Of a stretch of 64,000 bases of DNA, positions 23,930 through 36,164 are shown piece by piece. Within the stretch, counting starts at the first letter, position 1; the number at the start of each line of letters is the position of its first letter. Position numbers and translations under genes: made by a program. The notes under the pieces are model-generated. The model made no database searches. It was not told the DNA's origin and saw nothing but the letters and a program-made list of their open reading frames with translations. Source of the DNA: Dipteris shenzhenensis (lineage: Eukaryota > Polypodiophyta > Polypodiopsida > Gleicheniales); assembly GCA_047967505.1 (NCBI GenBank), contig CM106539.1; one strand, 5' to 3'.

Positions 23930-25640
23930 TCCACCCGTAGGTGAACTACCTTCTTGGCCCAATGCCGAGTCTCTGAAGATGACCTTGAAGCTGATCCTTC
24001 CCGAGTGCCTTGGTGAAGATATCTGCTCCATTTTTCTAAATTGGACAGTAGACCAATTCCACTATCCTGTCCTTAATCAAATCACGCACATAGTGATACT
24101 GAATCTCTATATGTTTTGTACGCACATGAAACACTGGATTTTTTAGCAATGGCCATGCAACTTTGATTGTCGCACCTCATCATAGTTGCCTCATCCTCTT
24201 GCACTTCCATGTGCCATAAGATCCTCCTCAGCCACACTACTTCACAAACAGCAAAACATGCTGCCTTGTACTCAGCCTCGGTAGAAGACAATGGTTGTTT
24301 CTTACAGATCCAAGAGAAGATACCTGAACCTAAAGAGAAACAATATCCAAAAACTAATTTCCTAGAATCAACATCTCCAGCCCAATCTGAGTCACAATGA
24401 CCAGCCAAGGAAGTGCCCGTACCATAAGTGATGCCATAATCAAGAGTTTCCTTCACATACCTGAGCACCCGCATCCCTGCATTCCAATGATTCTCCTGGG
24501 GCTTATTGGAGAACCTGCTCAAAACGCCAACAGCAAAATTTATTTCCGGTCTGGTGTTGCACAGATAGATGAGACTGCCGACCAACTTCCTGTACCTCCC
24601 GATGTCTATTGGTGGTGAGGCATCCTCCATAGATAGCCTCGCATTTACCTCCATAGGTGTAGCTATCTCCTTGCACTCAGACATACCAAATGCCTTCAAG
24701 ATCTCCCTTGCATATTTCTACTGAGAGATGAAGATCTTGCCTGCTGTTGGCTCTTGCCAGACTTCAATCCCCAAATAGTAGTGCATCAAGCCTAAGTCTG
24801 TCATCTCAAACTCTATGCTCAATGCCTTTCTAGTCTGTTGGATCATGTCTTCATACTCACCTATAATAAGGAGATCATCCACATATAGAACAATAATAGC
24901 AGATTTTCCACCTTTCCTGTACACATACAAGTTAGCATCTGAGGCACATCTTTTGAAGTTTAATTTATGAAAGAATTTGTTTATCCATTGGTACCATGCT
25001 CTTGGGGCCTGTTTCAACCCGTATAGAGCCTTCTTCAGCTTACATACCTTATTCTCAGAATGGGGGGCCTCAAACCCAGGTGGCTGAGCCACATACACCT
25101 CCTCCTTGAGGTCACCATTCAAGAATGCTAATTTAACATCCATTTGATAAACTGGCCACTTTTCATGAGTAGCCACTGATAGTATTTTGCGAATAGTGGT
25201 CATTCTGGCAGTTGGAGTGAAAGATTCCTGAAAATCAAACCCTTTAACCTGTGAAAGTCCTTGTGCAACCAATCTGGCTTTGTACTTTTCCAAAGTCCCA
25301 TCGACCTTGTACTTTACCTTCCAAACCCACTTGGTGCCAATAACCTTTCTGTTAGCTGGTTGATCTACCAGCTCCCAAGTTTCATTCTTCATGATGCTAT
25401 CTTATTCTACTTGCATAGCATTTTTCCAATCTCAGTCTTCAAGTGCTTCCTCCAAACTCGTAGGCTCCTTTACTTCTGCTATAATCTCAGCTATCAAGGC
25501 CATATTGACTATGTGAGTAGAAGCCCTCCTTTACTCCTCGATTCTCTAAGACTGGCTTGGTCCATCTACATGCTGCTTAACAGACATAGGCATTTGGTTA
25601 TCATGGTCGTAGAGATGCCTTACCCATTGTGACAATGGCT
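23930..25640 (-). pseudogene. copia D pol fragment: reverse transcriptase and RNase H
   Basis: The minus strand encodes the 3' half of a Ty1/copia polyprotein. The RT starts near 25400 with TWELVDQP, continues through [21 protein letters not shown] and [15 protein letters not shown], and reaches the catalytic YVDD at about 24870. The RNase H part follows with YRKLVGSLIY, STEAEYKA and CDNQS, and ends with DIFTKALG and LGIGPRR just before the PPT. One in-frame TAG near 24715 separates RT from RNase H, further stops lie upstream of 25400, and the DSDWAGD block is intact. Sequence upstream of about 25640 (gag, protease, integrase, 5' LTR) is missing. Frame continuity shows this was one ORF. Confidence 0.85.
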
Positions 25641-25734
25641 TTTTCGGTGGTGTAACAGCAGGTTGGTGACACCATCATCTGATATTTCCTCCTCCTTTAT
25701 AGCTCCTGGGACAGAGGTCCATAGTGAATTACCT

Positions 25735-26603
25735 ATTGACTCCATGCCAACATGGACTTAGGTAGAATAGAATGTGTGTGTAGAGTAGCGGCAAAGCTCC
25801 GCTTGTACTTGCATAAGGCTAGAAATAATCCCTCTTAGAAATCCAACTTGCATGTTGTACATGCAAGTTCTACATGCAACTCCTACATGCAAGTTCTACA
25901 TACGACTTGTACATGCGAGTTGTACATGCGAGTTCTACATGCAACTCCTACATGCAACTTGTACATGCGAGTTGTACATGCAAGCTCTACATACGACTCC
26001 TACATGCGACTTGTACATGCGAGTTGTACATGCCAGTTCTACATAGGACTTCTACATGCAACTCCTACATTCGACTTGTACATGCAAGTTCTACATACGA
26101 CTTGTACATGCGAGTTCTACATGCAAGTTCTACATACGAGTTCTACATGTGAGTTCTACATGCAAGTTCTACATGTAGAGAGAGAATGGGTTACACTTCC
26201 TACATGCAGAGAGAGAAGCTCTCCAACTTGTATAAATACCCCATAATGGAATGAAGCCCACACTCTTTGGGGCATTGTGTTGAGTTCTACTTTGGTATTC
26301 CAAGCAATTGTCTCAAGTGTCCATGCTTCCTTGCACTCCATGTTCAAAAGCATGTCCTAACCTTGCAACTCCTCCTCCCCTCTCCTCCAACCTTGCAACC
26401 CGTCCTCTCCCTCTCCTCCTCCCTACTCCTCCTCCCTTCTCCTCCTCCCTCCTCCTCCTCCTCCTCCTCTCTCCTCCTCCCTTCTCCTCCTCCTCCTCTC
26501 TCCTCCTCCTCCTCGTCCTCCCTCCTCTCTCTTCTTTCCCCCATGCTCTTACACCTTTTTCCTCTCCCACTCCTATGCTACCCCTAAACCCTTTGTTCCT
26601 CAA
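25735..26603 (+). mobile_element. partial G1 LTR (matches 8146-8933)
   Basis: It starts at TATTGACTCCATGCCAACATGG and runs through the same GTAGCGGCAAAGCTCCGC box, 13-bp minisatellite (about 25848-26176), TATAAATA (26231) and CTCC tract as the LTR at 8144. It stops after CCCTTTGTTCCTCAA. The R/U5 repeat block and primer site are absent. It is joined tail-to-tail with an inverted copy of the LTR start (26604-26814). Confidence 0.85.
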
Positions 26604-26814
26604 GGAGTTGCATGTAAAACTTGCATGTACAACTCGCATGTACAAGTCGTATGTAGAACTTGCATGTAGGAGTTGCATGTAGAACTCACATGTACAACAT
26701 GCAAGTTGGATTTCTAAGAGGGATTATTTCTAGCCTCAAGTACAAGCGGAGCTTTGCCGCTACTCTACACACGCATTCTGTTCTACCTAAGTCCATGTTG
26801 GCACAGAGTCAACA
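26604..26814 (-). mobile_element. start of the 3' LTR of the minus-strand G1 gypsy
   Basis: On the minus strand this reads TGTTGACTCTGTGCCAACATGG and continues into the 13-bp repeat array for about 210 bp before breaking off. The bases just upstream in element sense are ATGGATCTGGGAGTA, a polypurine-tract-like run, and the G1 accessory ORF lies before that. It is therefore the truncated 3' LTR of the G1 element at 26815-34983. Confidence 0.7.
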
Positions 26815-28683
26815 TACTCCCAGATCCATTTTATTACCCATCCTCGAGTTATGGCTTATTGCGAGCATGTGCCTAGGTTCCCATGCCTTTAATCCAGTGG
26901 CTGTGGAACTTGTGTCATGCCAGTCAATCTTGTTGCAAAGCCTTGGCACCATACAGTTTTTGCTCAGTTTCCAGGGAGCTTGTATCCACCATTTGCTCGA
27001 ACAGAGATATGTGGCATGCTTCTAAGAAGATCACTCTTTGATAGAGTCGGCTTGTAATCTAAGCATTGACCCTTTCATTGGGATTAAAGCTGAGTGGAGG
27101 CAAATGGGAATCAAGGTAACATGGGACCTCCAAAATGAATTCCAATGTTGTACAGAATATAACACTTAGGTGAAGGAAGCGATCAATGTTGCCACACATT
27201 ATTTGCTCATGCTATTGAAGTGCTCAGACCATTGTGCCTTGGATATTCCATTCTACACCAGAGTATGGTTCGATCATTGAACAATTAATGGTTCGATCTT
27301 CAGCCAAAGTGTGTATGTTGGCTTCCCATTTTTTACGCCGTGGAACTGCATAGAACTTGGGATGGGTTCTGAGACATGGAGGTTCCCGTAGGTACTCCTT
27401 CAAGAAGATTAAATCAAAGAGCTTGGGGCGGCGCCAATCAGGTTGTGGATCCAACTTGCTAATCCAACCTTCACTAATTTGATGCTGACGAAGGTTGGTT
27501 GAAAAGTTGTCCAGGGTCTTGTCCAAGGTCCATCCACCTCAAGTTTTCATATCAGGATATTTGCTCCAAAATTCCTTGATGGGGTTACTGGGAAGTGGTA
27601 TCTCATCAAAATCATACCCATCATTGGAACTTGGCATGGGTGTACGAATTGGATTATCCGAATCCTCATATTCAAAATCAAATACTGTGTCATTTTCTAC
27701 CGATGGAAGCACAAGTAGTGTCGGAGGTGATGATGGGGCAGGGAGAGAATCTGGGGACATGGGGGAGAAATATGGCAGAATGTTAGTTGCAAAAGGGGGA
27801 GCAGAGGGGAGGGGGGGAAGAACTGGGCAAATGGTTTGAGCAGCTTGGTAATCCTCAAGGGTAGGATTAGCAAGGGAGGGGAAGAACCTAGGTGTAAGGG
27901 GCTCGTAAGTTTGTGATTGTTGGGTTAGTTGAAAATGGTGAGAGGCATGAGCAAAGAGACAATGGAGGGAATAGATGTTAGGATGGAGCTCAGGGAAGGT
28001 TAAGAGGGTGGTAGCAGCAAGGGTAAGTGAGGGTATGATGTTGGCAGAAAGAGTGGTTAGATATGGGAAGTTGGATGTGAGATAGGCCCTGTCATCTTCT
28101 GACACTTCTTTTGGCTGGTGCGATGGGATGATCAGCTGCATGGGTGGGATGTCGGTTATGTCGTGCCTCGCAAATAATAGGGATGGCCTTTGTAGCAATG
28201 GTAGCAAACCTGCAATAACCCTGAGGGGAGGACTACCCATGAGGTAGACATATGCAATGAAAGCATCCGTCATGAGTGTTATAAACCCGGCATGTGTAGA
28301 CAGGCAGAAGATACTTTTCTCATCTTAGGAGAAGTATTGGCAAATTATGCATAGGGTTTTGGTCCCAATGGAACGTTCCCACTTGATTGTTGGATGAGCA
28401 GATATGATCCTGATGTGGAGTTGCTTCCATTGGATAAGCACACATGCGTTGAGGTGATCTTCCCCTTGTAGAGCAGCCACAAGCTCTTGGTACACCACCG
28501 TTGTGCATTGAAGTGGGGTTTCATTGGTGTTGTCTTCCAATGCCTCATTGTTGTGCACTAGTAATTGGAGTTTAAACTTGGAGATGATTGTCTTTTGGGA
28601 GTGCATCTCATTCATTTTTTCTTTGTATTGATGGTAGATGGTTGTATAGGCCTCCTTAAGCTTTCTCATTTGCAAGGTTCCTC
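26815..28683 (-). pseudogene. G1 accessory ORF, C-terminal part
   Basis: Three open segments in one minus-strand frame (28711-28325, 28273-27539, 27526-27224) are separated by single stops. The first includes the Lys/Glu-rich helix MRKLKEAY and ends in CIICQ. After a stop, the motif continues with CLSTHAGFI and SPPLRVIAGL. The middle segment is Pro/Ser-rich with an acidic FDFEYEDSD stretch. The last begins TLDNFSTNL and ends at a stop at 27224. The plus-strand copy at 55821-56400 has the same protein up to KEVSED. It lies downstream of integrase and before the PPT and LTR (26814). I do not recognise the domain. The PF20167-type 'putative plant transposon protein' is one candidate for the ORF as a whole, unverified. 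Confidence 0.6.
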
Positions 28684-30922
28684 TATGATTGGTAAACTGA
28701 TAGACTGACAATCCAAACTCGTGACACTACAGTAAGAGTTAATGTGGGGACAAGAGCAATAAAACCAATCATACCTAGAGTGTTGGATGAAACCTCTTCA
28801 ACAATGATCTCAAGCAAATCAGCCCCCCTCCAACAACAGCATGCCATAGCGGCTGATACACAAAGCAATGTCAATCATTGGATCCAAGCATTGGTAACCA
28901 TTGACAACTACCATTCACTAGATCCTATCTTCTTGCAAATTGATGCTAAGGTCCTGCAAGTAAATCCTCCACTCACACATGAAGAACCAATCAATCTAGA
29001 GGTGCCATTCATTATGGTGGATCTTGAATGGAATAGGGAACCTGAAGAAGCTATCCATTTCAATAAGGACTCAGATTTTCCTCGGGACCTTGAAACTGAG
29101 GTAGAGAATGCTCAATTTGAAGATCATGTCTTTGAAAATGATTAAGCCATTATGCATGCCCTAATGGCAGTCAAGCTTCCCAAAGTTGAAACTCCAAAGT
29201 TGAATAATAGTAGAAGATCTTGCAAGAAAGCTGAAGGAGGATATCGCTGCAAAGCCAAGGCCAAACACTTCAATGAGTTTGAATGAGTCCAAACTAGGAT
29301 CGTCAAATTGTATCTTACCAAGCCAGCTCCCTCAAAATCTGAGCCACCTCCTCTTGAATGGTCCCCTGATGGACTTGAAGGAGTATGCAAAGCAAATGAA
29401 CCCTTACTTAGGAATACTTTGCTAGTGGAAAAGTTACCCACAGTTCCCAATGTAAGAAGTTTCGAAAGTATAAGTAGCATGTGCAAATGAAGCTCGATAA
29501 AGAGACTTCAGAAAAAGAAAGTCCACAAGAGCCTCAAAATTTGGTTAATGATACTATGCCACCCAGTACCCATAGCACATGTCAAGCTAGTTCAACACCA
29601 TCAGAGGCTGATCTTTGACAAGTGCCAGAGTACTTCAAGAACTACACAAGTGGTAGTGTCCCCATAGCAATGCCAAAACCACTAAGAGAATCTGAAGTTC
29701 AAGAAACTGATACCATTGGAGAGACTCGAGTCTATGAGGGACTGGCATAAACTCACACAATAAACCTTGCCCTTGAAGGGGAGGAAGAAAAATTGGTTTT
29801 CATTGGGAAACAGCTTACACAGGAAGATGAACAAAGCTTAAAGCACTCCTAATGGAATACCAAGATTGCCTAGCATGGTCATACAAGGAAATGAAAGTAA
29901 TTTCACCAGAAGTGGCAGTACACATGATACCTATAAGGGAAGGTGCCCACCCTAAGGTATGTGGACCTTATCGATAAATCCAAAATATGGCACCATGGTC
30001 TATGACGAGCTGGAAAAACTCTTAGATGTTGGATTCATCTATGAGATAGAGCACACTAATTGGGCTTCACCCATCATCATCGTGCCTAAACACAACAACA
30101 AGAAGCTAAGAAAATGCATTACCTTAAAGAATGTGAATGCCACCACAATCAAGGATCACTATCCCCTACCCTTAACAAAAATAGTATTGGAAAAGGTGGT
30201 TGATATACAGCTTGTTAGATGGCAGTGCAAATTTCTCCTACTGACCAATCAAAAATAGCATTTACTACAAAATGGGATATATTTTCCTATAGAGTCATGC
30301 CATTCCGCCTTTGTAATGCCCCGGCCACATTCTAGAGAGTCATGTTCACAGCTTTCAAGTCCTTTTTGAATAAGTTTCTATAGCTGTTCTTGGTCCACTC
30401 AAACAAAAAAGACCAATTCAAATGTCTTAAAGCAGTTCTAATCAAATGCAGGGAGTATGGCATCTCACTAAATCCAACAGAATTCCAGTTCATGGTCACC
30501 GGCGGAGTTGTTTTGGGACACTTCCTTTCTCAACATGGGATTGCAAAACTGACATGGACAAAATAAAAATCATTATGGAATTGCCTCCTCCTACAAATTC
30601 CAAAGGCGTACAGGTCTTTATGGGACATGCCGGCTATTATAGAAGATTTATCTTACGGTATGCCATGATATTCAGACCACTTTACAAATTATTAGTAGAA
30701 TTCTTATGGACAAAAGAGTGCGACCAAGCCTTTGACCTTTTAAAGTGGCACCTAATCACAACACCCATCCTTATATCTCCCAATTGGGATATTGATTTTC
30801 ATGTTCATACTGATGGCTCCAAGTATGCAATTGGGAGTGTTCTTTGCCAACCTGGTGAACATAAGAAAGACTATCTATTCTACTTTGCCAGTCGACAACT
30901 CAATGATGTCGAAATCAACTGA
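28684..30922 (+). mobile_element. plus-strand G1-family gypsy fragment (pre-RT region, RT, part of RNase H)
   Basis: This fragment interrupts the minus-strand G1 accessory ORF. Its first part (28744-29145) is an acidic ORF of unknown role, followed by broken frames including AWSYKEM (the stretch before plant gypsy RTs). RT begins about 29960 (LLDVGFIYEIEHTNWASPI, KDHYPLPL), continues through MPFRLCNAPATF near 30300, and ends with GHAGYYRRF, HTDGSKYAIGS and FASRQLND at 30920, part way into RNase H. The copy has many stops, and no LTR or PBS at either end. The same motifs occur on the minus strand at 33600-34983, so it is the same family. The ends look like breakpoints, not transposition ends. 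Confidence 0.75.
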
Positions 30923-32265
30923 GGAAATTCTTCAGTGGTAGTGGACAATGTTGGTCCAAGACTTGTGCTTGTGAAGTGCTGGACTCTTGAGCGGTAGCAA
31001 GTTGGTCCTTTTGGATTCTGCATTCCCATGTAAGCTCGTCTATTATAAAGGCACGCACTGCCAAAGATTGTTTCATTTCATCAAGCTTGTCTTGCAATCC
31101 TGGAGCTCTTCTTGTTTGTGAATTAGAGTGAGTCAAGCTTGTGCCACTACCTCCATCTGTTGAGCATGTGTAGATGTCAAGGAGTTATAGTAGGTCTGTA
31201 GGATTACCGTTGCTTGTACTGCTTCTGTCAGCTGTGTTTGACTTTGGTGGAGGTTGGAGGTCACATCCCTCACTGCCTTTTCTTGAGCTTGGAGAGCTTG
31301 GTTCATGTGCACTTCTTCTACCTCCTTCTCATCTATCTGCACTCGAAGTGCCTTGACCTCTACGGCAATTTCCTAGAATTGGTCTTCGATTTCTGTTGCA
31401 GTCTGTCTTTCCAATTCCCTTGCATATTCTTCCTTGGCCAAGCTAGTGAATAGTTCTAACATTTGGATCATTTGGCTAGCTTGATGTTGGATAATGACAG
31501 ACAGTGATGAGGCCTGGTGATACTGCTGATTGCGATCGGTTCTTGCCACACTTAACCCCCAAGATTATGGATAGGAATTGTGCCACTTCCTTGAGGCGAT
31601 GGTCAAGGGTTGTGCGAAGCAATATGCCATCTTTATGGATCAGAGTGCTCTTGGTGAGGAGAGACTGTACTTTGATAAACTTTGCATCGACAAGCCATTT
31701 AGGGTATTTGGCACCTTGTGTTGGCAGTGAGAAAGCCCTTTGAATGACTGCACTGTCGAGGATAATGTTTAGTTTGCTTTGATGTATAGTGATTGTACCA
31801 TACTTGCCAACCTTTGCATTGCTGGAGCGATAAGAATGGAGAAAATCCTTGATGTATGTGGTCATTGTAGGACTGTCCTCCAAGGATTTTAGGCTCTCAT
31901 GCAAACTACCTAAACCCCTTTGCTCTAAGTAAGATGTTGCTTCCTAGGAAAGAGCATAAGTCGATGTGGGTGGCCAAACAAGTTCCACTGATTGGGCCCC
32001 TTCAATGGCTATGTAGGTCGTTGGTGACTGGGGTGGCATTTGTTCTTCTTGGTCATGCATTGAATCCTCTTCGGAGCTATCGCTCTAGACCACGAATGGC
32101 TGTGGTCACCGTGGTTCAGAGGATGTAGACGGTTGTGAACTCTAGAGAGGGTCTCGTGGCTGAGGCGGTGGGCACTTTTTGCGCATCCTCTTTAGTGGCG
32201 GCAACTTTTCTGAACCTGCATCCATGTGCATGTGGTGTACCATTGATCATTAGATTGGTTGACAT
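30923..32265 (-). pseudogene. G1 accessory ORF, N-terminal and coiled-coil part
   Basis: It begins with an ATG at 32265 (M-TNLMINGTP) and is heavily frameshifted. 31904-31476 is a 142-codon open segment with SPTMTTYIKDFLHSY, VGKYGTITIHQSKLNIIL and LKEVAQFLSIILGVK. 31342-31133 and 31136-30915 are Gln/Glu/Ala-rich coiled-coil-like stretches (EKEVEEVHMNQALQAQEKA, LQDKLDEMKQ). The plus-strand copy at 53875-55810 has the same blocks in the same order. It lies about 450 bp downstream of integrase. It breaks off at 30923 where a plus-strand gypsy fragment intrudes and resumes at 28683. Function unknown. Confidence 0.6.
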
Positions 32266-32579
32266 GCCGGTATGACCTTTCTGTGTGTGTGAGAGATCTT
32301 ATTTTTATACATGATTTGAGAGTGTGGAATGAAAGTGTGTGGTACAATTATTCATGCAATCATCTATGTGTCTAAGCGAAAGTGTGTGAATGCACGTGAC
32401 CTAGGAGCTATGCATGGACTAACTATATGCTTTTTTTGTTGCTGGGATTTTCATAGGGCAGCTAGAACTCAAGCATCACTTCTGAGCCCTAGGTTAAAAT
32501 CGATTGATGCTACCTATATGTGCAAAGACGTACATATGCAAGTGAGTGCTCGTGATACAATCTAATCCTAACTAAGGAA

Positions 32580-33640
32580 GACTTGGTTTCCCAAATCTTT
32601 GTATTTGTCAAGGATGGCTTGCGTGTTGATGTAGTAGTGCTTCAATCGGCTCCCGTTTATTGTTCTATTGAATTGGACTCCATCCAATGTTTCTAGCAGT
32701 ATAGCTCTGATGGGATTCATCTTTCATACTCGGTAGGGTCCTTGACCTAAATACTTCAGTTTCCCCTTGTGTACTTTGGCATTGTATAACAGGACTAAGT
32801 CGCCTTCCTTGATGTCTTTAGCTTTCAGATTTCTATCAAACCATGCCTTTCTTCTGTGCTTTTCTGTTGTCATGGCGTGGTAGGCGACTAGTCTTGTCCT
32901 TGTATGCTTCTCCAACTGATAGAGCCTTTCTTTCAAGGATTCATGGTCTCCCATGCGTTCCTGTACTGCTATGCCTAGACTTGGAATTACAAATTCGAGT
33001 GTGACCACAACTTCAAGGCCATACACCAATTGAAAATGTGTGTTCCCTGTACTGACCTTGAATGTGGTTTTGTATGCCCATAAGGCTGCATTCAGTTTCT
33101 CTGCCCAATCAGAACGCTATGGTTCTACTACCTTGGTGAGGATAATGCATATTATTTTGTTGGTGGATTTAGCCTGGCCATTCCCTTGGGGGTAGTAGGG
33201 TGTGCTTTTTCTATGGATTACCATGAAGCAAGACAAGAGTTCTTGGATTACCTCATTGACAAAATGTGTGCCTCTATCCGAAACAATTTCAATGGGGCAT
33301 CCAAATCAGGTGATCGCATTTTCGTATAAGAATCTTGCTGTGCTTCTAGCATCTTCCTTTCTAATTGCTTTAGCTTTAGTCCATTTTGTAAAGTAATCAG
33401 TGGCCACACAATGATGTACCGTGTCTGTGTTCCTTTTGCTGCTGGATGTATGGGACCCACATAGTCAATCCCCCATTTTTCAAATGGTTTTTGTGCAACA
33501 ACTGTTGTTAGGGTATTGAAGTCTTTGTGTTGTGGTTTAGTAGTCCGTTGGCATACATTACAACCTTTTACATATTCATAGGCATCTGCCCACAGTGTTG
33601 GCTACCAATAGCCTGCGAGGAGAATTTTTCTTGATGTGGC
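32580..33640 (-). pseudogene. G1 gypsy integrase
   Basis: Minus-strand reading across frames shows the end of the zinc-binding region (CNVCQRTTKPQHK near 33560) and WGIDYVGPIHPAAKG at about 33460. A catalytic core follows in broken frames, and then an open C-terminal segment at 33029-32724 (VYGLEVVV, YQLEKHTRTRLVAYHAMT, DIKEGDLVLLYNAKVHKGK, LGQGPYRV). That tail is typical of plant gypsy integrases. Stops and shifts make it inactive. The plus copy at 52495-53460 covers the same region. The accessory ORF follows downstream. Confidence 0.8.
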
Positions 33641-34983
33641 TTCCCCTTGGAAGTGTCCTCCTGCAATGCCTTTATGGACTTCACTCAAGATTGGCATGAT
33701 CTCATGAGGCATTACACATCTTCTTAATATTTGGTCATTGCCCATCTTATATAATTGTCCTACAATGAGTTGATAGGGTGCAGCCTTTAGAATCAATTTT
33801 CTGGCATCTACTGCTTTCATTTTAGGCGGTGGTCTTCCTACATCAAGTACCCAATGATATCTCCACACCACTCTAGAACAACATCTATTTGAAATAGTGT
33901 GGCATCTAGTAAGGCGTCTTCGACTCCAGTGGCTTCTTCTCCCGACTTGACTCGAGACATGTGATCGGCAATGTAGTGTTAGGCACCTTTGCGGACCACT
34001 ATTTTGAAGTTGAATTCTTGAAGCAAGAGGAGCCATCTGGTTATTCTTCCTGTTATACACGGACGGTTCACAAGATAAAGCAATGCTTGATGGTCAGTGT
34101 AGAAGACAAAATCATTTCCTAGTAGATAGTGCCAAAATTTCTTTACACTATACACCATTGCTAGGGCTTCTCTTTCTGTGGTGTTATAGTTGATCTCTGC
34201 ATCATTGAGTTGTCGACTGGCGAAGTAGAATGGGTAGTCTTTCTTATGTTCACCAGGTTGACAAAGTACACTCCCAATTGAATACTTGGATCCATTAGTA
34301 TGAACATGAAAATCAATATCCCAATCGGGAGATATAAGGATGGGAGCCGTTGATTAGGCGCCACTTTAAAAGCTCAGAGGGTTGGCCGCACTCTTCAGTC
34401 CATAAGAATTCCACTAATAATTTGTAAAGTGGTCTAGCTATCATGATATACCACAATATAAATCTTCTATAATAGCCAGCATGTCCCATAAAGACCTGTA
34501 CACCTTTGGAATTTGTAGGAGGAGGCAATTCCATGATGGTTTTGATTTTATCCATGTCAGTTGCAATCCCATGTTGAGAGATGATGTGTCCCAAAACAAC
34601 TCCGTGGGTGACCATGAACTGGCATTTTGTTGGATTTAGGGAGATGCCATACTCCTTGCATTTGATTAGTACTGCTTCAGGACATTTGAAGTGGTCTTGT
34701 TTGTTTGAATGGATGCATAAATCATCCAAAAACACTTGTGAAAACTTATTCAAAAATGACTTGAAAGCTGTGAACATGACTCGTTGGAATGTGGCCGAGG
34801 CATTACAAAGGCCAAATGGCATGACTCTATATGCAAAAATACCCCATTCTGTAGCAAATGCTATTTTTTATTGGTCTTGAGGAGCAATTTGCACTTGGTT
34901 ATAGCCATTGAAGCCATCCAAAAAGCTATATATTTCGGAGCCTACCACCTTTTCCAACATTGTTTCTATTAAGGGTAGGGGCC
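33641..34983 (-). pseudogene. G1 gypsy reverse transcriptase and RNase H
   Basis: 34822-34313 is open and contains MPFGLCNASATFQRVM, then FLDDLCIHS (the YxDD position, here FLDD), CQFMVTHGVVLGH, and GHAGYYRRF. RNase H follows in other frames: HVHTNGSKY, ASRQLND and TEREALAMVYSVKKFWHYLLG. The last RNase H motif is around 34080-33960. The H-H part of the integrase zinc finger (EVHKGIAGGH) starts near 33690. The element is cut off on its 5' side at about 34983, within the N-terminal RT block PLPLI, so gag, protease and 5' LTR are absent. Confidence 0.85.
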
Positions 34984-35480
34984 TAGTAGTGGGATAGAAT
35001 TTTGTATCAAGGTATCCTCACACACACAACCAACACACACCCACACCGTCAAGCATATGTTATGGGGTTCTACAAGCACCCTTTGTGATTTACAATAACT
35101 CTACTACAGAGTTCACATCTAAAAGTATCAAGTGTTTTATGTCATATTTTGGTTGAGTTGAGCAGCATCGCATGTAGTACACTGTGAAGCATCAAGCATA
35201 AAGTTACAAGATACCCAAGGAACCTGTAGGATGTCAATTCATGAGAGGCAAGGGAGTGTTTTAGGTTGGGTGCATTCTATTCTCCCATGTGTTTTCAAGA
35301 ACATGTGAATGCATCACAAGTGTGAGCCTAGGCTGCAATGTGAATCCATCACAAGTGGGAGTCTAGGCTGCAAATACTAAAGTAGGGCTATAGCAAGTGC
35401 TTTTCCAACATGTATAATGGAAAGAGAAAGCATAGGATCATAACCAAGATGGATGTGATGAGGACACGAGGTGTCACATG
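34984..35480. repeat. dispersed repeat R1, copy 1
   Basis: It matches 41768-42090: both carry AGAATTTTGTATCAA, TATCCTCACACACA, ACACACACCCACACC, GTTCTACAAGCACCC, GTGAATGCATCACAA and ATCAAGATGGATGTGATGAGG in order. This copy holds about 120 bp (35150-35290) absent from the other. No terminal structure was identified. It could be part of an LTR. Confidence 0.7.
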
Positions 35481-35810
35481 AGATTTTTAGCACAATCTCA
35501 AGGATAGCCAAAGACAACTTGGAGAGTCTCATCCAAAGGTCAATGCCAAGAAATCCAAAATAGTACAACATACTGTCAAAGGCCCTACCATGCCTTGGCT
35601 TACAATCTTTTTATAGAATCATGTGAGCAGATCATGAATTTTGAGGTCAATCAAAGTCATGATTAACAAAGCCCAAGTTTCATACCAAACTCACGTCAAC
35701 AAACACCATCAAATAGCAAACAAGGATTTATAATCAATGGGCCTTTGATGTTTTCAACTACTATGTTACATATACTGGGAGCAGTTTCTTCCACTCATTC
35801 TACAATGTGG
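35481..35810. other. flank of Copia A
   Basis: No gene. It ends in TGTGG (35806-35810), the target-site duplication of Copia A. Confidence 0.6.
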
Positions 35811-36164
35811 TGTGAAGATTGTGGGAGAGAGGGAAGAAGTCTCACTTGCGGCTTTCTCACATGCACAATGGGGGAGTACACACAAAGGTGGAGGCTGAAA
35901 ACAGTTTTCCTCTTCTTAGTTGTGAAAGCCAAAAGAACTCTAATACAAAGAAAATAGAAGAACCCTATATGTGGGTCTCAAACCAAACTCAACTAACTAA
36001 GGTAGCATACTAACTGAGCCACAAACTAGAGTAGATAAGGATAGCTGTCATCCAGCTATTATTCGTGGGGCGGTGTACCAACCGCATCTCCAGCTAACAA
36101 GTCGGTGACATAAATACACAACGGTCACCCTGGCATATCGCGAGTGGAGCTCGATATCTCAACA
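35811..36164 (-). repeat. Copia A 3' LTR
   Basis: 354 bp, TGTTGAGATATC...TCTTCACA in element sense. It is preceded in element sense by the PPT GAGGGGGAG (plus 36165-36173). The pol reading frame runs 13 codons into it. Confidence 0.95.

Noticed and set aside
8144-26603. One giant LTR element from the LTR at 8144 to the LTR at 25735
   Set aside because: The second copy lacks its 3' third, no coherent internal region joins them, and unrelated elements (Copia D, solo LTR, foldback) lie between.
27495-27839. Plus-strand ORF with Gly/Arg-rich end
   Set aside because: It is antisense to the accessory ORF frame, which is supported by a second genomic copy.
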